Assembly: GCA_002713555.1 (NCBI GenBank)
Contig: PATG01000058.1
Coordinates: 1,938-14,300, forward strand
DNA length: 12,363 nucleotides
DNA from: Planctomycetaceae bacterium
Lineage (GTDB): Bacteria > Planctomycetota > Planctomycetia > Pirellulales > Lacipirellulaceae
Direction: 5' to 3'
The notes under the pieces: model-generated
What the model saw: the letters and a program-made list of their open reading frames with translations, nothing else
Told to the model about the DNA's origin: nothing
The model's database searches: none
Position numbers and translations under genes: made by a program
Shown: piece by piece, positions 1 to 5,029 of the stretch
How positions within the stretch are numbered: position 1 is the stretch's first letter
Layout of the letters: every line of letters begins with the position of its first letter

Positions 1-239
1 TGCACTTGCCCCAAAGCGTTGGCACAACTCCACTTCACTTCACAGGAGTCACCATTAAATTCGACAATCTGATCTGTTTTATCCGTGATGACTGCCGATA
101 CTTTTTTTGCCGACTTGGCATCAGTCCCCACAGCACCGCCAGTGAAATCCCGACTGCCATTCCACCAAACCAGTCCGACGACGACAATAAAACCAAACCA
201 AAGGTAGGCATATACTTGCTGTTTTTTACTGAGTATCAT
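1..239 (-). CDS. Membrane-anchored protein of unknown function (N-terminal part, runs off left edge)
   Basis: The minus strand is open from an ATG at 239 to the window edge, giving 79 codons with no stop. The protein starts with a short basic segment (MILSKKQQ), then a strongly hydrophobic stretch (about residues 9-26, YAYLWFGFIVVVGLVWW). A polar region follows, with two cysteines near residues 67 and 72 (GDSCEVKWSCAN). This looks like a single N-terminal membrane anchor with the rest outside the cytoplasm, although only the first part is visible. No clear Shine-Dalgarno sequence precedes the ATG. The gene is divergent from the ApbE-type FMN transferase, with 57 bases between the starts, so a shared control region and a functional link are possible. 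I do not recognise the family. The plus-strand frame over the same bases gives a protein without such organisation and is rejected. Confidence 0.62.
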   Translation of the reverse strand, partial: MILSKKQQVYAYLWFGFIVVVGLVWWNGSRDFTGGAVGTDAKSAKKVSAVITDKTDQIVEFNGDSCEVKWSCANALGQV

Positions 240-247
240 TATTAGGC

Positions 248-264
248 ATTCAATATTTTTGAAT
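248..264. promoter_or_regulatory. Inverted repeat ATTCAA-N5-TTGAAT between divergent genes
   Basis: A perfect 6+6 base inverted repeat with a 5-base spacer lies in the 57-base gap between the left-edge membrane protein and the apbE-like gene. It is AT-rich and too short to act as a terminator. Its place between two divergent starts fits an operator for a dimeric regulator, but such a short AT-rich repeat can arise by chance. Confidence 0.22.
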
Positions 265-296
265 AAAGCATTGGGAAATAACTTTGTTCATTTCGA

Positions 297-1565
297 ATGG
301 GAATCCCCGTGATTGGTCACTCAAGTCGTCTCCGCGTCCATGCTATCCGATTGATTGGTGTCTGTGGAATACTTGGCGTCTGTGGAATTTTCTTTTCTAG
401 ACCAGGTATTGTCAGCCAATCCGGGAGGCTATTCCAGAGTGCCGAACAAAAGACAATGTGTCTTCTGACTCTCCCGCAGGCTAAAATTCCATCGATAGAA
501 GCCACACTGGCTGATTCTTCACTTCGGAGCATCTCGCCATCTAATCAAGAAGAACTGTCGGGCGACTCGTCAACAGTGGATCACGCAACAGTAGATCACC
601 CACAACCATTGTCCGATTATACCTTCACACAAATTCACATGGCTATGCCTGTTCGCATCAGCGTATGGGCACAGCACAAAAAACTTGCACACCAGGCAGG
701 CCGAACAGCGTTTCTCCGAATATCTGAATTGGTGCAAAAGCTCAGTCATTTTGTACCAGAAAGTGAATTGAATAGCCTGGTGGGCAATGAAGAGATTCCG
801 ATTTCGAATTACACCAGGCGTGTCAGCCCGGACTTAATGAACGTTTTATCCTACAGCTACGAAGTATACGATTGCACGGATGGCGTATGGGATCCTACAG
901 CGGGCCCCATCATCAACTTATGGAAGCAAGCAAAAAAAACGAATTCACTCCCCTCGCAGGGTGAGATTGAGAGTGCACTAAACCGAGTCGGTTTTGATCA
1001 AATGAAGATTGACGAAAAAAACGGAACAGTACTTGTCTTACGCACAGGTATCCAATTGGACTTAGGAGCGGTCGCAAAGGGATATATAGTCGATCAAGCC
1101 TTGCAGGTCCTTAAAAAACACGGAATCCATTCCGCATGCATTGAAGCTGGAGGCGATTTTGTGGTTAGCCAGGCTCCACCTGGAACCACAGGCTGGAAGA
1201 TTGATGTACCTAATCTGGGTAGCATGCGGTTGGCGAATTGTGGTGTGTCCATTTCTGGAGACACAGTGCAATATGCAGAGATCGATTCGATTCGTTACTC
1301 CCATGTGGTCAATGCCCGCACTGGAATGCCGCTCACAAATCGTATGATGGCCGTCGTCACCGCACCACTGGCAATCCAAAGCGACGCCCTGGCCACTGCA
1401 GCATGCATCTTGAAAAAACCCGCCTTGAAGGATATCGTGAGGGATATCACAGGTGTTAGGATTTGGCGTTGGCAAATCGGCACCAAACCGATAGAAATCT
1501 CAACCACAACTGATATTTCTAAACCGAATGGGATTTCTACACCGAATGAGGTTTCGACGAAATAG
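297..1565 (+). CDS. apbE: ApbE-family FAD:protein FMN transferase
   Basis: The protein has 422 residues. ApbE enzymes move FMN from FAD onto a Ser/Thr of exported target proteins such as NqrC/RnfG-like or FMN-binding-domain proteins, using Mg2+ outside the cytoplasm. The family core spans about residues 110-375: MAMPVRISVWA (115-125), SELN (156-159), GVWDPTAGPIINLW (196-209), DLGAVAKGYIVD (255-266), EAGGD (283-287), GVSISGD (316-322), SHVVNARTGMPL (335-346) and the metal-site region SDALATAA (362-369). The N-terminus has a hydrophobic segment (about 18-33) that could be a signal peptide or anchor. About 75 non-conserved residues follow it, so the protein is some 90 residues longer than usual. 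Three in-frame tandem micro-duplications lie outside the core (357-392, 573-602, 1497-1565). The natural substrate is not identifiable here. The divergent membrane protein at the left edge is a candidate partner by position only. Confidence 0.9.
   Translation: MGIPVIGHSSRLRVHAIRLIGVCGILGVCGIFFSRPGIVSQSGRLFQSAEQKTMCLLTLPQAKIPSIEATLADSSLRSISPSNQEELSGDSSTVDHATVDHPQPLSDYTFTQIHMAMPVRISVWAQHKKLAHQAGRTAFLRISELVQKLSHFVPESELNSLVGNEEIPISNYTRRVSPDLMNVLSYSYEVYDCTDGVWDPTAGPIINLWKQAKKTNSLPSQGEIESALNRVGFDQMKIDEKNGTVLVLRTGIQLDLGAVAKGYIVDQALQVLKKHGIHSACIEAGGDFVVSQAPPGTTGWKIDVPNLGSMRLANCGVSISGDTVQYAEIDSIRYSHVVNARTGMPLTNRMMAVVTAPLAIQSDALATAACILKKPALKDIVRDITGVRIWRWQIGTKPIEISTTTDISKPNGISTPNEVSTK
357..392 (+). repeat. 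Two 18-base tandem copies in the apbE signal region
   Basis: Two adjacent 18-base units encode GVCGIL and GVCGIF (residues 21-32 of the ApbE protein). They differ at a few bases only. The duplication lengthens the hydrophobic N-terminal segment and keeps the frame. Confidence 0.6.
573..602 (+). repeat. Two 15-base tandem copies in the apbE N-terminal extension
   Basis: Adjacent 15-base units encode TVDHA and TVDHP (residues 93-102). They differ at two bases. They lie in the non-conserved linker before the ApbE domain. Confidence 0.6.
1497..1565 (+). repeat. 18-base tandem repeat at the apbE C-terminus
   Basis: Three full 18-base units and one partial unit encode ISTTTD, ISKPNG, ISTPNE and VSTK, up to the stop codon. 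The two middle units are nearly identical at the base level. The first and last are more diverged. The array forms a polar tail after the ApbE domain. Confidence 0.65.
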
Positions 1566-1567
1566 TT

Positions 1568-1589
1568 GGCAGCAAGTTCAGCTGTTTTT
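1568..1589 (+). terminator. Weak candidate intrinsic terminator after apbE
   Basis: Four G-C/A-T pairs (CAGC/GCTG, extendable by two G-U pairs) enclose a 7-base loop and are followed directly by five T. It begins three bases after the apbE stop. The stem is short, so termination would be inefficient at best. Confidence 0.3.
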
Positions 1590-1658
1590 CCAATTTTCAG
1601 TAGTTAGCACTCTCCTTAACCTAGTTGTCGCCTTTTAATCTGCAGAAGGGTTTATCTC

Positions 1659-3014
1659 ATGCAGTCAGAAAACCAATCGACGCGTCGCAAGTTTATCAAA
1701 CAATCCGTTCCTGCCTCTGCACTTGCTGTTACCGGGGCCACTTTGTTTCCGAAAGCAGTTCACTCCGCTTCCGGCGGGGATGAATCCATCAGGATCGGCC
1801 TGGTTGGATGTGGTGGTCGAGGCAGCGGTGCTGTCACGGACGCGGTCGCTGCAACTGCCAACGTCAAATTAGTCGCTATGGCCGACTTGGCTAAGGACCG
1901 ACTCGATCAAGCTGCCACGAATCTGGAAACCGGGATCGGAGCTGCCTTTGATGTCCGGCCCGACGCTCGATTCGTTGGCCCAGAGAGCTACAAGCAACTG
2001 TGTGCCCATCCCGATGTGGACTATGTAATACACACGACACCTCCCGGGCTACGCTATCTGACACTCCGCGAAGCCCTCATGAATGGCAAACATTCTTTTG
2101 TTGAAAAACCCGTATGCGTCGACCCGTTCACTTACCATCATGTTCTTGAATCAGGAAAAATTGCCAAAGAAACAGGACTGGCCATTGTGTCGGGAACACA
2201 GTATCGACGTGAGAATTCGTACAAGGCTGCAATCCAACAGATTCACGACGGGTTAATTGGTGAATTGACAGGCGCTTATCAGTATTACTGCGGGGGAGCC
2301 CTTTGGACACGGGGTACCGCCGCAGACTGGGAGAGGTGGGGCGGATTTGATGGCATGGAATACCAGATGCGTAACTGGCTCTATTTCGCCTGGCTTTCAG
2401 GAGACCACATTACTGAGCAGGCGATCCACAATATTGACGCTGTGAATTGGGCTTTTGGCGGACCGCCAGTGGCAGCTTATGGGAGTGGCGGCCGTATTTC
2501 TCGGAATGATAAGCAATATGGCAATATTTATGACCACTTCTCAATCGACTACGACTACGCCAATGGAGCCCGGGTTGCTTTCAAATGCCGACAAATCGCC
2601 GGCACGAAAGGCCGAGTTACCAATCGGTTTATTGGCACCAAAGGAACGATGGACATCCGACCTAGCCCAGGCAGCACAGCCAGCGTCGCCAAAGATTTCT
2701 CGGGTAAAAGACTCTGGAATAACAACGGGCGGACAAAGAATAATCTACCCTATGTTGAAGAACATAAGGCTTTGATTGCTTCCATCCGTGCAGGCGATCC
2801 CATTGTTGAAATTCAAGGCGTTGCCGATTCTTCGATAACGGCCACAATTGGACGCGAAGCGGCCTACTCGGGACAGGAAATCAAGTTTACCGATGCCCTG
2901 GCATCCCGTATGAAACTGGGACCAGACGACATCACATTGGCTTCCAATCCAGTAGGTCCAGCGCCTGTGCCGGGTCAGTATCAGTTCATTACGGAACCAG
3001 AGCCTACAAGTTGA
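1659..3014 (+). CDS. Tat-exported Gfo/Idh/MocA family oxidoreductase
   Basis: The protein has 451 residues and is an NAD(P)-dependent dehydrogenase of the Gfo/Idh/MocA superfamily, which mostly acts on sugars, inositols and related polyols. Residues 8-14 (TRRKFIK) form a twin-arginine motif, followed by a hydrophobic segment to about 36 (AVHSA), so export by Tat as a folded, cofactor-loaded protein is expected. The Rossmann dinucleotide-binding loop is IGLVGCGGRG (46-55). EKPVCVD (149-155) carries the conserved Lys of the EKP motif. ITEQAIHNIDAVNW (251-264) holds the catalytic-region His and Asp. The C-terminal alpha/beta domain runs to about 410. A Shine-Dalgarno-like AGAAGGG (1644-1650) sits 8 bases before the ATG and supports this start. 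Planctomycetes carry many paralogues of this exported form, usually with unknown substrates. It lies 93 bases after apbE on the same strand, with no evidence of joint function. The specific substrate cannot be told from the sequence. Confidence 0.9.
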   Translation: MQSENQSTRRKFIKQSVPASALAVTGATLFPKAVHSASGGDESIRIGLVGCGGRGSGAVTDAVAATANVKLVAMADLAKDRLDQAATNLETGIGAAFDVRPDARFVGPESYKQLCAHPDVDYVIHTTPPGLRYLTLREALMNGKHSFVEKPVCVDPFTYHHVLESGKIAKETGLAIVSGTQYRRENSYKAAIQQIHDGLIGELTGAYQYYCGGALWTRGTAADWERWGGFDGMEYQMRNWLYFAWLSGDHITEQAIHNIDAVNWAFGGPPVAAYGSGGRISRNDKQYGNIYDHFSIDYDYANGARVAFKCRQIAGTKGRVTNRFIGTKGTMDIRPSPGSTASVAKDFSGKRLWNNNGRTKNNLPYVEEHKALIASIRAGDPIVEIQGVADSSITATIGREAAYSGQEIKFTDALASRMKLGPDDITLASNPVGPAPVPGQYQFITEPEPTS

Positions 3015-3147
3015 TGCGCATTGGTCGCAGCGCAACAGTACGTACCTTACCGATACGACTATCGAGACCCAATAGGCCATTATTGAATCGCCATTCCAAT
3101 AGAATGCAACTTGCGTAAAATAAAGGCCGACTGGACGTACAAATGCC
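3015..3147. other. Intergenic stretch between the oxidoreductase and the HTH relic
   Basis: These 133 bases separate two convergent frames. A short inverted repeat (TGCGC/GCGCA) directly after the oxidoreductase stop lacks a T-run and is not a convincing terminator. I see no gene or conserved motif here. Confidence 0.4.
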
Positions 3148-3387
3148 TTAACTGGATCGCGCTGTTTGAATCGAAGCAAAAAGTCTAGCGAGTTGGGCTG
3201 CGTTATCCAGCACCATCTTCTCGAGAATATTTGCGCGATGATTATCGACAGTTTTTGAAGAAATCCCTAATCGCTTGGCTATGCTTTTGGATGAAATGCC
3301 CACTGCTAGACGTTCTGTGATCTGCTTTTCCCGATTGGTTAGAAGCTTAATACGTTCTTCAAATTGTCTATTTTGACACATCATCAT
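3148..3387 (-). CDS. LuxR/FixJ-type HTH protein, probably the remnant of a response regulator
   Basis: The 79-residue frame is a GerE/LuxR-type DNA-binding domain: LTNREKQI (16-23), the helix-turn-helix around GISSKSIAKRLGISSKTVDNH (30-50), and NILEKM (53-58) ahead of the last helix. It matches the C-terminal domain of FixJ/NarL-family response regulators, which bind DNA as dimers after phosphorylation of a receiver domain. The receiver domain is absent. The reading frame continues upstream of the ATG through 3388-3444 as RLTSFEIFSDAIEIDKRQR, which resembles the linker that normally follows a FixJ receiver, and then hits a stop at 3445-3447. No Shine-Dalgarno sequence precedes the triple ATG. 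I therefore read it as a decayed, N-terminally deleted regulator. A free-standing HTH protein is possible but less likely. A histidine-kinase remnant lies head-to-head immediately to the right. Confidence 0.6.
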   Translation of the reverse strand: MMMCQNRQFEERIKLLTNREKQITERLAVGISSKSIAKRLGISSKTVDNHRANILEKMVLDNAAQLARLFASIQTARSS

Positions 3388-3448
3388 GCGCTGTCTTTTA
3401 TCAATTTCGATTGCGTCGCTAAAGATCTCAAATGACGTAAGTCGTTAA

Positions 3449-3652
3449 TTTCCAACAAGACTTGTTTACTTTTCTTCCTTTTTGCGCCCCGAAAAGTATA
3501 CAAAAGAGGAACACGACATGGGCATCGAATTGGCAATTAGCAGAACGATCGTAGAGGATCATGCAGGACATTTGACTGCAAAAAAATGCGCATCTGGCGG
3601 TGCTGAGTTTCAAATGGCGCTTCCTGCTGCGGCACAGAAGGTTGATGCTTAA
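3449..3652 (+). pseudogene. C-terminal remnant of a FixL-like histidine kinase
   Basis: After a TAA at 3446-3448, the plus strand is open for 67 codons and encodes the end of a histidine-kinase ATP-binding (HATPase_c) domain. The diagnostic part is MGIELAISRTIVEDHAGHL, then GGAEFQMALP, which parallels the kinase G2 box and last strand (G-x-G-L-G-L-A-I-x-R-x-I-V-E-x-H-G-G-x-L ... GGA-x-F-x-x-x-LP). The dimerisation/phospho-His domain, N box and G1 box are all missing. The G2 box is damaged: GMGIGL is expected and DMGIEL is found, and HGG is HAG. The fragment cannot be a working kinase. An ATG at 3518 could start a 44-residue peptide, but no ribosome site is evident. It is head-to-head with the response-regulator remnant and separated from it only by overlapping stop codons. 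Confidence 0.7.
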
Positions 3653-3688
3653 ACTAGGCACAGAGCCTGTTGTAGACAAAAAAATCTC

Positions 3689-4810
3689 TTACTCGGCTGC
3701 ATATTCAGCATATTGCTCTGCAATCCTCGCCTGCTTTTCATCACCCCGATGAAAAATAATACGGTACCTCAGGGTGAGTGTCCCGCCTGACGGAACTGTC
3801 GTCGTAAGGGGACGATCCGTCACTTCTGGTGGGTTCTTCTCAAAAGCAAGCGTGCCAAATGGATTGGCCGCAAACAAACCATACGTACGCACATGAAAGC
3901 GGGTAGGATGGCGATAGCTGGAGGGATGGCTTAAGATAGCAATACCTACTGTGTTGCCTTCTAATGTGTTGCCCCCTTCTAAGTTGTCTCCAACAGGTCC
4001 TTGGTAATCGACCCAGCATGCCCCTTTGCCCCAGGCTTTTTCGTTCGAAATCCCTTGGCTGGATATAATTTTGCCTCCTCGGTTTGCATCGACTCTCATC
4101 GTGCTGGCAATGCGAATGGCCAGAAACCCCTCCTTACTGTCTCCTATCTGCAGGGGGCCGTCAGTGGCATTAAGCACGACTTGATAGTCAATCCATCGTT
4201 GCCTGGCATTTGCTCCCAGGTAGATCGTCCGCACGTCTTCACAAACGCGTTTCTGCTGAGAGTCGATCCAATCATTTTGTGAAATGATGACTGCCATATT
4301 ATCCTGACACGTTTTCTTCAAAAACTGGCGGTTGATCGTTTGGCCTAATTCGAACGTCCTTTGATGATCGGCTTGGGGTTCATGCCAGAAATCAACTCCA
4401 TTGAGCCCTTCGTAGCCAACCCAGATAGATCGGTGATGCCTGTGGTCCGTGGCTTCTCCCGGCTCAGCCTTGCTCACAGGATAGGACCGTGTTAGGGGAT
4501 CGCCAGTAGGACCTATTACCGGCCACAGAACAGGTCGGGTACCAGATTTTATCAAATAGCGAGTGAACAATTGACCGTCTACTTTGACGGTAAGGCCATC
4601 GGCTTCCTGGGATATCGAAAGAGTTGGGGCAGATGTGACAATTTGCTCTGCCTGGGAATCTTCTGTGTGCTCAGCATGGCACGTTGTATTAGGACACGTA
4701 GAAATAAGCCCCAAGAATACTGCAATAGACAGCAATACCAAGATTCGAATCTGCAATGAATTGATTCTAAACTGCTTTGTACTTTCTGACTGCCAATTGT
4801 GTCGTACCAT
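3689..4810 (-). CDS. Secreted DUF6807 (PmoA-like) family protein
   Basis: The protein has 373 residues from the ATG at 4810. It belongs to the DUF6807 family, often labelled 'PmoA' in annotation, although it has no relation to the copper methane monooxygenase subunit. Family signatures are TDHRHHRSIWVGYEGLNG followed by VDFWHEP (121-145), with a histidine-rich core, and HPSSYRHPTRFHVRTYG (295-311) followed by FAANPFG (313-319). The N-terminus has a basic n-region, a hydrophobic core (22-37, RILVLLSIAVFLGLIS) and a possible signal-peptidase I site after TTCHA (42-46), so export is expected. The frame could start 22 codons earlier at a GTG (4876), but that would put extra residues ahead of the signal peptide, so the ATG is preferred. 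Family members sit among planctomycete carbohydrate-degradation genes, and their activity is not established. The gene converges on the Tat oxidoreductase, with the two-component remnants between them, so no operon links the two. Confidence 0.85.
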   Translation of the reverse strand: MVRHNWQSESTKQFRINSLQIRILVLLSIAVFLGLISTCPNTTCHAEHTEDSQAEQIVTSAPTLSISQEADGLTVKVDGQLFTRYLIKSGTRPVLWPVIGPTGDPLTRSYPVSKAEPGEATDHRHHRSIWVGYEGLNGVDFWHEPQADHQRTFELGQTINRQFLKKTCQDNMAVIISQNDWIDSQQKRVCEDVRTIYLGANARQRWIDYQVVLNATDGPLQIGDSKEGFLAIRIASTMRVDANRGGKIISSQGISNEKAWGKGACWVDYQGPVGDNLEGGNTLEGNTVGIAILSHPSSYRHPTRFHVRTYGLFAANPFGTLAFEKNPPEVTDRPLTTTVPSGGTLTLRYRIIFHRGDEKQARIAEQYAEYAAE

Positions 4811-4937
4811 AACCGTGAACTCAGAAATCAATCGAACACTTCGTAAAAAATAATTGAGACTTGCAAATTGAGACACACAACATCTGCGCCCAATTTGTTC
4901 ACCAGGATATTCGAAATCATTTTATTCTGTAAAGGAT

Positions 4938-4953
4938 AGCCTCGATAGAGGCT
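4938..4953 (-). terminator. Candidate hairpin downstream of the formate dehydrogenase operon
   Basis: A perfect 6-base stem (AGCCTC/GAGGCT) with a 4-base loop lies about 77 bases past the fdhA stop in the transcript. The downstream T-run is poor (ATCCTTTAC), so it may be only a 3'-end-stabilising hairpin. The rest of the 4877-5029 gap shows no gene. Confidence 0.28.
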
Positions 4954-5029
4954 GACAGCGGAATTGTGAAGATCCCGACAATCCCTTCTTACTTGCACCT
5001 CCGCGGTGGTATTATCTCCGGGCCAAAAG

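Noticed and set aside
6..245. Plus-strand 79-residue frame at the left edge
   Set aside because: It lies antisense to a better frame on the minus strand that has a clear membrane anchor and stays open to the window edge. The plus-strand product has no recognisable organisation.
2745..3179. Minus-strand frame over the end of the oxidoreductase gene
   Set aside because: It is mostly antisense to a well-supported gene and shows no domain signal.
3656..3668. Small hairpin AGGC-ACAGA-GCCT near the DUF6807 stop
   Set aside because: The stem is only 4 bases. In the minus-strand transcript the T-run comes before the stem, so it does not fit an intrinsic terminator.
3428..3679. Minus-strand 83-residue frame
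   Set aside because: It is antisense to the histidine-kinase remnant, which shows clear family motifs on the plus strand. The minus-strand product is Cys/Ser-rich with no similarity I can recognise.
4811..4876. N-terminal extension of the DUF6807 protein from a GTG start
   Set aside because: The 22 extra residues would push the signal peptide far from the N-terminus. The ATG at 4810 gives a normal exported precursor. The GTG cannot be excluded.
4996..5008. CACC/GGTG inverted repeat around CCGCGG after fdhA
   Set aside because: It is a 4-base stem with no T-run and is likely chance.
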